The notes under the pieces: generated by a model
Database searches by the model: none
The model's input: the letters and a program-made list of their open reading frames with translations, nothing else
Told to the model about the DNA's origin: nothing
Assembly (NCBI GenBank): GCA_015486145.1
Contig: WFSH01000061.1
Location: forward strand, 1-10,704
DNA: 10,704 bases
Reading direction: 5' to 3'
Source of the DNA: Mesoaciditogaceae bacterium
GTDB lineage: Bacteria > Thermotogota > Thermotogae > Mesoaciditogales > Mesoaciditogaceae
Part shown: positions 1 to 6,092 of the stretch, piece after piece
How positions within the stretch are numbered: position 1 is the first letter of the stretch
Layout: the number at the start of each line of letters is the position of its first letter
Position numbers and translations under genes: made by a program

Positions 1-42
1 AAAGTTGATTCTTTGTGGCTTGGGATGCAATGGGGGTTTTAG
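1..42 (+). CDS. Possible 3' tail of an upstream gene (partial, 13 residues)
   Basis: Frame 1 is open from the window edge to a TAG stop at 40-42 and would encode a peptide ending SLWLGMQWGF. The stop lies 4 bases before the chosen cheR start, the tight spacing seen throughout this gene cluster. The ending has hydrophobic residues at positions -1, -3, -5, -7 and -9 with a terminal Phe, which resembles the last beta strand of outer-membrane barrel proteins. Thirteen residues are too few to prove that this is coding sequence, and the alternation may be chance. Confidence 0.3.
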   Translation, partial: KVDSLWLGMQWGF

Positions 43-46
43 GGTG

Positions 47-823
47 TTGGATGAAGCTTCTTTCATGAAATTTGCAAATGAAATAAGAAAAAAAATGGAT
101 TTTGACATGTCTGGATACAAACTTGAAAGAATGAAAAGACGTGTCGATCTCTTGATGAGAAAATACAAATTTGAGGATTATGAGCAATATTTGAGGATTC
201 TCGACAAAGATCCATCCAGACAGAGAGAGTTTTTTGATAGGATAACCATTAATGTTACCGAATTCTTTAGGAATCCGGAGAAATGGAAACGTTTTGAACA
301 TCATATTTCTGAGGAAATAAAGAAAGAACGTTATGGAACGATTTGGAGTGCCGGATGTGCAAGCGGTGAAGAAGCTTATTCCGTGGCGATCATGCTCGAA
401 GAGCTCAAAGCTCCCGCTGGTTTCAAAGTGCTTGCCACCGATCTCGATCCCAACGTTCTTGAAATTGCAAAAGATGGTGTTTACGATGAGAAATCTTTGA
501 TAAATGTGAGTTTTTCGATGAGGGCAAAGTATTTCAAAAAATTAGAGCATGGTGAGTATCAAGTGCTTGAAAGCGTAAAACGCCGTGTAACCTTTAAAAG
601 ACATGATCTGTTGTCGGATCCGTTTGAAAAAAATCTCTTGGCTATTTTATGCAGAAACGTCGTCATTTACTTTGAAATGGATGCCAAGGAGGAGTTGTAC
701 AGGAAATTCTCCAAAGCTTTGAAACCAGGAGGAATTTTGTTTTTGGGAGGAACGGAGAGAATTTTTGGTAGCCGAAAAATAGGTCTTGAGCCTGTTGAAC
801 CTTTTTTTTACAGGAAGGTTTGA
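47..823 (+). CDS. cheR: Chemotaxis protein methyltransferase CheR
   Basis: CheR uses S-adenosylmethionine to methylate glutamates on chemoreceptors, setting the adaptation level opposite CheB. The N-terminal helical domain carries YKLERMKRR (residues 24-32), and RITINVTEFFRNPEKW (65-80) is the family hallmark. The SAM-binding fold follows: WSAGCASGEEAYS (100-112), the acidic TDLDPNVLEIA (131-141), then LCRNVVIYF (201-209) and LKPGGILFLGGTE (225-237). The TTG at 47 gives 258 residues, close to the length of the B. subtilis enzyme, and its MDEASF opening resembles that protein. The frame is open back to base 5, GTG 44 is also possible, and ATG 65 would trim the first helix. A run of five G at 32-36 may be the ribosome site. 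The stop overlaps the spacer before lspA. No other chemotaxis gene is in view, so the gene seems to be carried in a housekeeping cluster. Confidence 0.95.
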   Translation: MDEASFMKFANEIRKKMDFDMSGYKLERMKRRVDLLMRKYKFEDYEQYLRILDKDPSRQREFFDRITINVTEFFRNPEKWKRFEHHISEEIKKERYGTIWSAGCASGEEAYSVAIMLEELKAPAGFKVLATDLDPNVLEIAKDGVYDEKSLINVSFSMRAKYFKKLEHGEYQVLESVKRRVTFKRHDLLSDPFEKNLLAILCRNVVIYFEMDAKEELYRKFSKALKPGGILFLGGTERIFGSRKIGLEPVEPFFYRKV

Positions 824-825
824 GG

Positions 826-1332
826 ATGATCTTTCAGTGGAGCATAGTTGCCTTGGTGATCGCTGCGGATCAGTTGACAAAGTACCTTGTGGAAACGAAA
901 ATGCATCTGTGGCAATCTATCACGGTTGTGAAAGGATTTTTAAATCTCACGTATGTTCGTAATACCGGGATAGGATTCAGCCTTTTTGCCAACAGTGGCA
1001 GGACAGCAGATAATATAGTGCTTGTCGTTATATTTTCTATAATAACCGGTTTGATAATTTTTTCATTTATGTGGAAAGAAAGAAATTGGCTTTTCAATTT
1101 GTCAATGGGACTACTCATCGGGGGCGCCATTTCAAATAACGTTATAAGTAGGTTGTTTTTTGGGTTTGTGATCGATTTTATTCAGTTGCCTTATTGGCCA
1201 GTTTTTAATGTGGCCGATTCGTGTGTTGTAGCTGGAGCTGTTGGAATAGGGCTTTACTTCTTAAAAAGAGATGGTAAGAATGCAAAAAGACACAAAGATC
1301 GAGTTGAAAGTCACGACGAGAGAAGCGGGTAG
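826..1332 (+). CDS. lspA: Lipoprotein signal peptidase (signal peptidase II)
   Basis: LspA is an inner-membrane aspartic protease that cuts the signal peptide from prolipoproteins after lipid modification of the cysteine. The 168-residue product has four hydrophobic segments (about 4-22, 64-82, 88-105 and 127-147). DQLTK (15-19), RNTGIGFSLF (45-54), VIDF (115-118) and FNVADS (127-132) match the family; Asp117 and Asp131 fall where the catalytic pair is expected. The usual GGAxGNxxDR motif is instead GGAISNNVISR (99-109): the Asp before Arg is Ser and one extra residue is present. The C-terminal tail after 147 is basic, and its coding sequence overlaps the next gene by about 50 bases. ATG 826 is chosen because AGGAAGG at 812-818 sits 7 bases upstream; a TTG at 820 overlapping the cheR stop is the alternative. 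Confidence 0.93.
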   Translation: MIFQWSIVALVIAADQLTKYLVETKMHLWQSITVVKGFLNLTYVRNTGIGFSLFANSGRTADNIVLVVIFSIITGLIIFSFMWKERNWLFNLSMGLLIGGAISNNVISRLFFGFVIDFIQLPYWPVFNVADSCVVAGAVGIGLYFLKRDGKNAKRHKDRVESHDERSG

Positions 1333-2212
1333 AAGAATAGACGTTTCAATGATGGAATTTGCCCCTTTTCACACATCAAGAACATTACTTCAAAATCTCA
1401 TCCGTCTTGGTAAAATAACCGTTAATTCAAGAAAAACAAAGCCTTCTTACAAATTAAAAGTTGGAGACTTTGTCGAAGCGATTTTTCCGCCGCCGGAGAT
1501 CCCTCAAATTCCGGCCGAACAAATAGAGCTGAATGTAATTCATGAGGATGAGTACATGATCGTCATAAACAAGCAAGCTGGACTCGTGACGCATCCAACC
1601 ACAAAAAAAACCACCGGAACACTTGTTAACGCCTTACTTTGGAGATTTAAGGGTGAAATTCGACCTTTTATAGTTCACAGGTTGGACAAAGATACTTCTG
1701 GAGTGATCGTTGTGGCGAAAGATCCGGAGACTCAAAGGGTACTTTCCGCTCAGTTCAAAGCTCGAAAAACGAAAAAATTGTATTTCGCACTTGTGGAGGG
1801 AGTGCCTAAAAAATTTAAAGGTGAGATTGATGCTCCAATAGCCAGAAATCCACAAGTTAGGACCAGAATGGATGTTTTGGATTGGGGAAGAAGGGCACTT
1901 ACGTATTATGAGGTGATAAAAAGCTTTGACTCATGGGCGCTGTTGAAATTAAAAATAATGACCGGTCGTACTCATCAAATAAGGGTGCACATGAAATATA
2001 TGGGATATCCGGTTGTGGGGGATAAAGTGTATGGTGTAAGACCTTCTCATCCATTGGGATGGGTAAAACGTCAGATGTTGCATGCGGCAATGCTTGAGCT
2101 TTATCATCCAATCACGGGTGAGCCAATGAAGTTTGTCGCTCCTTTAGCTGAGGACTTTAAAAAGGCTTTGAGAGAATTGGTAACTTTTAAAGAGGTAAAG
2201 CATGTTTTATAA
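1280..2212 (+). CDS. rluD: RluD/RluA-family 23S rRNA pseudouridine synthase
   Basis: This enzyme isomerises uridine to pseudouridine, most likely in 23S rRNA. An N-terminal S4 RNA-binding domain (about residues 10-70, with SRTLLQNLIRLGKITVNS) is followed by the catalytic domain. The domain contains the motif I sequence VHRLDKDTSG, whose Asp (residue 136 from this start) is the catalytic nucleophile, and GRTHQIRVHM with GYPVVGDKVYG near residues 228-255. The length of 310 residues is normal. ATG 1280 leaves room for a weak purine-rich ribosome site (GAG at 1268-1270); ATG 1271 is equally in frame and TTG 1304 is the shortest plausible start. All three overlap the lspA coding end, suggesting translational coupling. 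The family is certain. RluD rather than RluA/RluC specificity is inferred from the S4 domain and size. Confidence 0.92.
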   Translation: MQKDTKIELKVTTREAGRRIDVSMMEFAPFHTSRTLLQNLIRLGKITVNSRKTKPSYKLKVGDFVEAIFPPPEIPQIPAEQIELNVIHEDEYMIVINKQAGLVTHPTTKKTTGTLVNALLWRFKGEIRPFIVHRLDKDTSGVIVVAKDPETQRVLSAQFKARKTKKLYFALVEGVPKKFKGEIDAPIARNPQVRTRMDVLDWGRRALTYYEVIKSFDSWALLKLKIMTGRTHQIRVHMKYMGYPVVGDKVYGVRPSHPLGWVKRQMLHAAMLELYHPITGEPMKFVAPLAEDFKKALRELVTFKEVKHVL

Positions 2213-2882
2213 CCTGAGGCTTTTGTTGATACAGGCACTTGGCGCGACACCCGGGGTGCTTTTAGCCATTTCCATTCATGAGTACTTTCACGCCTTAAGT
2301 GCCCATTTTTTTGGAGATGATACTGCGAAACAAGCTGGACGCCTTACTCTGAATCCCGTAAAGCATTTAGATCCCTTTGGAACGTTGATGTTGATTTTTT
2401 TTCATTTTGGATGGGCCAGGCCCGTTCCAATTAATTTTTGGAAATTCAAACATTTAAAACGTGACATGATAGTCGTTTCACTGGCCGGACCGCTTTCCAA
2501 CCTTGTAAGTGGATTCCTCGCGGAATACGTGTTCATAAAAAGCGGATTTTACGCTTATGCGCGATATTCTTTTCCGATTTTAGGGCAATTTCCCAACTTC
2601 ACGGCGAGCCCTTACATTGCATATTTAGCTGACGTTGTGGGATGGTTTATACTCATAAATTATGTTTTGTTCATTTTCAACTTGATTCCCGTGCCTCCTT
2701 TGGATGGTTCGAAGGTTTTAGTGGCACTTCTCCCAAGTAAATACATGAATTGGATGTTAAAATACGAAATGTATGGTACGATAATATTGCTGGTGTTAAT
2801 AATTTTTGGAGTTGTAAACGTGGTGCTGAACCCGGTGCTTTTTTGGTTGATGAATGGAACGGCGCATATTTTGGCGGGGTGA
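2202..2882 (+). CDS. M50-family (site-2 protease-like) intramembrane zinc metalloprotease
   Basis: This is a membrane-embedded zinc protease of the short M50 type, lacking a PDZ domain (226 residues). The zinc site is visible: HEYFH at residues 26-30 supplies two His and the catalytic Glu, and PVPPLDGS at 163-170 supplies Asp168 as third ligand. NPVKHLDPFGT (51-61) and SLAGPLSNL (93-101) are also typical of the family. Hydrophobic segments lie at about 5-25, 60-70, 90-112, 140-163 and 190-216. AGAGG at about 2190-2194 precedes ATG 2202, which overlaps the end of the pseudouridine synthase gene by 11 bases. Related proteases cleave membrane-bound regulators or cleared signal peptides. The substrate here is unknown. 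Proximity to lspA hints at envelope proteolysis, but that is only inference. Confidence 0.9.
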   Translation: MFYNLRLLLIQALGATPGVLLAISIHEYFHALSAHFFGDDTAKQAGRLTLNPVKHLDPFGTLMLIFFHFGWARPVPINFWKFKHLKRDMIVVSLAGPLSNLVSGFLAEYVFIKSGFYAYARYSFPILGQFPNFTASPYIAYLADVVGWFILINYVLFIFNLIPVPPLDGSKVLVALLPSKYMNWMLKYEMYGTIILLVLIIFGVVNVVLNPVLFWLMNGTAHILAG

Positions 2883-2886
2883 TTTG

Positions 2887-3750
2887 ATGAACGAGTACAT
2901 AAAAGTTTTCGTACCTGAAGAGATGAATTGGGTTGTTGACAAAATAGATCCGTTTGTAAACATCGTTGAAAGAGAAAATGCGTCTGTTATTTTTTCAAAA
3001 ATTCCAATAGAATCTGATCGCCCGGTTTGCGTGCAGAAAAAAGATAAATTTGACGTGATATGTGATGGGAAAATATCTCATCTTGAAAGCTCTGATCCCG
3101 CGTTAGCTTTGGCTGTGGCGGCATCTTTGAACACGGAGTTTAATAAAGTTTTTGTGTATAGACGTAGAATGAGAATATTGATCAGTCGAATGCTTCAAAG
3201 CTTTATAGTGAACGGTGAAGTTGAGGATAGAAATGGGATGAGTCATTCCGAACGTGTGACGATATTGGTAAAAAAATTCGCACCGTTACTTGATATAAAA
3301 GGGAAAGAGCTTGATCTGCTTTTGGAGTATTCCATGCTTCACGATGTGGGGAAAATAGGTATTGAGCAACTGATGCTTTACACTCCAACGAGATTGAGGG
3401 AATGGTTACACAACGGTCACGATCATACCGTGGTGGGCTCTATTTTTCTCGCCACAACGGTTGTTTTGGAAGACGCTGCCCCCATAGCCAGAAGTCACCA
3501 TGAAAGATGGGATGGTGAGGGGTATCCAGACGGTTTGAAAGGCGAAGAAATTCCTTATTATGCAAGAGTTGTCGGAATATGTGACTTTTACGATGATGCT
3601 CTTAATACCGTTTCTTCGGAAATAATGGGAAGACCTTTAAATGAAAGGGAAACACTTGATCTCATAGAATCAGAGAGTGGCAAAATGTTTGAGCCTAAAA
3701 TCGCGGAAAAGTTTGTGAGCTTTATGCGTAAAGAATTGGGAATAAATTGA
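2887..3750 (+). CDS. HD-GYP domain protein (probable cyclic di-GMP phosphodiesterase)
   Basis: HD-GYP proteins are metal-dependent phosphohydrolases that usually degrade cyclic di-GMP. The 287-residue product has an N-terminal region of about 115 residues that I do not recognise, then the HD-GYP domain: His120, the HD pair His152-Asp153 with Lys156 (LHDVGKIGI), a His at 178 or 180, SHHERWDGEGYPDGLKGEEIP (203-223) and Asp233 in ICDFYDDAL. The GYP triplet is intact at 212-214. The stretch QLMLYTPTRLREWLHNG between HD and the third His departs from the usual proline-containing loop, though the metal ligands are present. ATG 2887 follows GGGGTGAT (2877-2884) and lies 4 bases after the upstream stop, so it is preferred over in-frame starts inside the M50 gene. 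The stop is 3 bases from the 3' end of the convergent SRP RNA gene. Confidence 0.88.
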   Translation: MNEYIKVFVPEEMNWVVDKIDPFVNIVERENASVIFSKIPIESDRPVCVQKKDKFDVICDGKISHLESSDPALALAVAASLNTEFNKVFVYRRRMRILISRMLQSFIVNGEVEDRNGMSHSERVTILVKKFAPLLDIKGKELDLLLEYSMLHDVGKIGIEQLMLYTPTRLREWLHNGHDHTVVGSIFLATTVVLEDAAPIARSHHERWDGEGYPDGLKGEEIPYYARVVGICDFYDDALNTVSSEIMGRPLNERETLDLIESESGKMFEPKIAEKFVSFMRKELGIN

Positions 3751-3753
3751 AAA

Positions 3754-4028
3754 GACATCGTGCGATCAATCTCGATCAAGTTGCTACAAGGCGGTACCTG
3801 TTTTGAAAGCTCCAACAAAGCAACCCCACGTCACCCAGAAGTGGCCACTTATGGCTGCTTCCTTTCGGACCTGACCAGGTTCGTGGTTTTCCGCTGCGTG
3901 GGACCTTGTTTTCAACACCTCAAAACGGGCCCTTTCCGTACAGCAGCTGACCTCAATTGATCATCAGCCCCGCATAAAGCGGATTTCGGGTTCAGGGAAC
4001 CGCTAACTCCCCGCCTAGCACGATGTCC
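3754..4028 (-). ncRNA. ffs: Signal recognition particle RNA, long form with Alu domain
   Basis: This is the RNA core of the signal recognition particle, which binds Ffh and guides membrane and secreted proteins to the translocon. Read on the minus strand, the 5' end carries GTGCTAGGCGGGGAG (4021-4007), then TAGCGG and CCCGAAATCCGCT, which closely match the Alu domain of the B. subtilis 6S-like scRNA. The S-domain signature GTCAGGTCCGAAAGGAAGC lies within 3876-3853. The ends pair perfectly: GACATCGTGC at the 5' side (4027-4018) with GCACGATGTC at the 3' side (3763-3754). The RNA is about 275 nt, right for the long bacterial form. The apical tetraloop is GAAA (3866-3863) rather than the usual GGAA. 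A short U run (3753-3750) follows the closing helix, with no strong local hairpin. Short open frames on either strand here are not genes. Confidence 0.96.
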
Positions 4029-4035
4029 AAACTTT

Positions 4036-4063
4036 ATTTTAGCATAAAAATGAACCATTTCAA
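4036..4063 (-). promoter_or_regulatory. Sigma-A-type promoter of the SRP RNA gene
   Basis: On the minus strand a TTGAAA -35 box (4063-4058, five of six consensus bases) lies 16 bases upstream of a TAAAAT -10 box (4041-4036). The -10 is preceded by TG plus one base, an extended -10. Transcription would begin near 4028, at the G that opens the terminal helix of the RNA. The promoter lies within the 56-base gap shared with the divergent glucokinase gene. Confidence 0.75.
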
Positions 4064-4070
4064 AGCTGAG

Positions 4071-4078
4071 AGAGGTGG
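4071..4078 (+). promoter_or_regulatory. Ribosome binding site fixing the GTG start of glucokinase
   Basis: AGAGGTGG ends 6 bases before GTG 4085. The strong match and spacing support the GTG, which is also where the ROK family N-terminus MKVLGIDLGG begins. I see no convincing plus-strand promoter in the gap up to the SRP RNA gene. Confidence 0.7.
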
Positions 4079-4084
4079 AAGAAT

Positions 4085-5035
4085 GTGAAAGTGCTTGGAA
4101 TAGACCTGGGCGGAACAAATGTATCCATGGGAGTTGTTAACGAGGAAGGTAAGATAGTCAAAAAGTTGACAATTGAGACCCGTGTTAGTGATGGATTTGA
4201 ATCTGTGGTTCAAAGGATTTCGAAAGCATCTTTGAAGTTGATTGAGTCGATAGGTGGGATCGATGGAGTCGGGGTTGGTTCTCCAGGCTCTATAGAACAC
4301 GAACATGGAATTGTTAGGTTTTCACCAAATTTCCCCGATTGGATCGACGTACCTTTGGCTTCAGAACTCGAAAAGAGAATCGGTGTGAAAGTTGTTGTTG
4401 AAAACGATGCAAATGCCTTTGTTGTTGGTGAAAAGTGGTTTGGAAGCGGAAAAGGTTACACCGACATCATTGGAATAACTCTGGGGACAGGTGTTGGTGG
4501 GGGAGTCATCTCCAACGGACAATTGTTGCGAGGTTCAACGGGTATAGGTGCTGAGCTTGGACACATTGTAGTAGAACCCAATGGATATATGTGTGGGTGT
4601 GGAAATCACGGTTGCCTCGAAACAATAGCCTCTGCAACTGGAATATCAAGATTGGCGAAGGAATGGAAAGAGAGATATCCAAAGAGCAGTTTGGCTGACT
4701 TTAGTGCCAAAAGTGTGATGAAAGCGGCTCAGGCTAAAGATCCTCTTGGTTTAAAAGTTTTAGAGAGGGTATCAACAGCGCTTGGGATAGCCTTGGGAAA
4801 TCTTATCCATATTTTTAATCCTCAGCTGATCGTAATTGGCGGTGGAGTTTCAAGGGCGGGAGAAGTGTTGCTTTCAGCCGTGAAACGACGCACGAGAGAA
4901 AACGTCATGAGATCGTTTTGGGGAACTTACGAGATAGTTCTCAGTGATCTCGTTGATGACGCAGGAATATATGGAGCTGCCTCAATGGGATTTGAAGAGA
5001 TTAAATCGCAATCTCTTGAGGAGAAGGGCGTATGA
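4085..5035 (+). CDS. glk: ROK-family glucokinase
   Basis: This is a cytoplasmic sugar kinase, most likely phosphorylating glucose to glucose-6-phosphate with ATP for glycolysis. The ATP-binding GIDLGGTN lies at residues 5-12, the catalytic VENDANA at 105-111 (Asp108 as base), and the second phosphate motif GITLGTGVGGGVI at 130-142. The sugar-binding ELGH at 157-160 is followed by the ROK zinc motif CGCGNHGCLE at 170-179, with His160, Cys170, Cys172 and Cys177 as likely ligands. A third glycine-rich stretch, VIGGGVSRAG, lies near 256-265. The length of 316 residues is typical. A GTG start with a strong upstream ribosome site is used. Glucose specificity is inferred from overall similarity; another hexose or an N-acetyl sugar cannot be excluded. 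Confidence 0.92.
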   Translation: MKVLGIDLGGTNVSMGVVNEEGKIVKKLTIETRVSDGFESVVQRISKASLKLIESIGGIDGVGVGSPGSIEHEHGIVRFSPNFPDWIDVPLASELEKRIGVKVVVENDANAFVVGEKWFGSGKGYTDIIGITLGTGVGGGVISNGQLLRGSTGIGAELGHIVVEPNGYMCGCGNHGCLETIASATGISRLAKEWKERYPKSSLADFSAKSVMKAAQAKDPLGLKVLERVSTALGIALGNLIHIFNPQLIVIGGGVSRAGEVLLSAVKRRTRENVMRSFWGTYEIVLSDLVDDAGIYGAASMGFEEIKSQSLEEKGV

Positions 5036-5074
5036 ATGGGAAACAATTTTTGACTCTGATTTCAAAAGAAGTAC

Positions 5075-5102
5075 TTGTATTTGTGACAAAATATTATATA
5101 AT
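5075..5102 (+). promoter_or_regulatory. Candidate promoter for holA, giving a near-leaderless transcript
   Basis: A perfect TATAAT -10 box (5097-5102) lies 16 bases after a weak TTGTAT -35 box (5075-5080; three of six matches). Transcription would start at about 5108-5110, only 2-4 bases before ATG 5112. The ATG lacks a convincing Shine-Dalgarno sequence, which fits a leaderless message. The -35 is poor, so the call rests mainly on the -10 and the absence of a ribosome site. Confidence 0.5.
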
Positions 5103-5111
5103 GGTTTGATC

Positions 5112-6062
5112 ATGAAAAAATACATTTTGGTCGATAGTAACTGGAAACTGAAAAGATATCTGCTCGAATTTTGCGATCGCAAAGTGGTGGTAATAGATCC
5201 TGACACGGAGTCCAAGCAAGACGTGCTGAAAAATTTTCTCTTTTCATATCAATTGTTTGAAAGTCCCCTTGTAATGGCGAAATTTGTGGATGAATGGGGG
5301 AAAGATGATGTAACCTGGCTTATCGCAGCGTGCAAAGAAACGAACTCAGATGTACTTGTGGTTTCTAAAAGAGCAGATGTCTTGAGAAAGTTTGGAAAAT
5401 TTGAGGATCTTTCGAATCCAAAGCCATGGGACTTTAATGGATGGATGAAAATCGTAAGTGAAATGGCAGAAGTTTTTTCAGTGGTGTTGGAAAATGAAGT
5501 TAAAGTGGAAATACTCAAACGTGTTGGACAAAATGTAGATATTTTAGCTCAAGAGATAAAAAAACTTTCTCTCGTTTCTCAAAAGCCTTCTTTGAAAGAT
5601 GTAAAGGAGATGGTTGTAACACACACAGGGCCAGATCTCTTCGAATTTACAAGAGTTTTCATGGAAAGGAAGGCCAAAGCGATTGAACTGCTTAAAGAAA
5701 TCCTTCGTACATTGCATCCCTTGATTGTGGTAAGAATTCTTGAAAAACAGTTAATGTTACTTGCTCAGATGGCAACACAGGAGAAAAGAGATTACAGTTG
5801 GGATGATGTGAAAGAGGTAGCCAAAAGTTTTAGAGTTTCGTCCTTTCAAATTGCAGACCTTGTGGGATTTCCCTTGGGAGGAAAAAAGAAAAAGAATTTT
5901 TTGAAATTGTGGGATTTTGAGAGCATCGTTAACCTTCTTAAAGACATCCAAAAAGTTGAATTATCTATAAAAAGGGGAGAAGGTGCAAATTTTTTCTTGG
6001 CTGAATTGGTAAAAAAGTGGACAGATTCTTCGACTATTCCAATGTTAGGCCCTCAGGGATGA
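5112..6062 (+). CDS. holA: Putative DNA polymerase III delta subunit (HolA-like)
   Basis: The delta subunit opens the sliding clamp within the clamp-loader complex. The 316-residue product has the family layout: a divergent N-terminal AAA-like region (about 1-130), then a helical part containing VDILAQEIKKLSLV and PSLKDVKEMV (around 150-180), FEFTRVFMERKAKAIELLKEIL, and the collar helices through LLKDIQKVELSIKRGEGANFFLAELV near the C-terminus. The last segment is very like the HolA ending in which a helix is followed by LKxG. The protein lacks a recognisable Walker A lysine, as expected for delta. ATG 5112 (MKKYILVD) is chosen; the frame is open further upstream but overlaps glk without a good start codon. 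Assignment rests on the C-terminal half; the N-terminal half is weakly conserved. Confidence 0.72.
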   Translation: MKKYILVDSNWKLKRYLLEFCDRKVVVIDPDTESKQDVLKNFLFSYQLFESPLVMAKFVDEWGKDDVTWLIAACKETNSDVLVVSKRADVLRKFGKFEDLSNPKPWDFNGWMKIVSEMAEVFSVVLENEVKVEILKRVGQNVDILAQEIKKLSLVSQKPSLKDVKEMVVTHTGPDLFEFTRVFMERKAKAIELLKEILRTLHPLIVVRILEKQLMLLAQMATQEKRDYSWDDVKEVAKSFRVSSFQIADLVGFPLGGKKKKNFLKLWDFESIVNLLKDIQKVELSIKRGEGANFFLAELVKKWTDSSTIPMLGPQG

Positions 6063-6075
6063 TTGTTTGAAATCG

Positions 6076-6083
6076 AAGGAGGG
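6076..6083 (+). promoter_or_regulatory. Ribosome binding site deciding the membrane-protein start
   Basis: AAGGAGGG ends 9 bases before ATG 6093. It favours that ATG over an in-frame TTG at 6063, which lies immediately after the upstream stop codon and has no ribosome site. Confidence 0.7.
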
Positions 6084-6092
6084 ATCTTCTCT

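Noticed and set aside
3760..3960. Open reading frame of 66 codons on the plus strand between the HD-GYP and glucokinase genes
   Set aside because: It is antisense to the conserved SRP RNA and has no ribosome site or protein-like composition.
3912..4306. Two minus-strand open frames across the SRP RNA promoter and the start of glucokinase
   Set aside because: They cover the SRP RNA 5' region and the antisense of glk, and show no recognisable domain.
4944..5111. Long N-terminal extension of the holA frame into glk
   Set aside because: It overlaps well-conserved glucokinase sequence in another frame; MKKYILVD at 5112 is the natural start.
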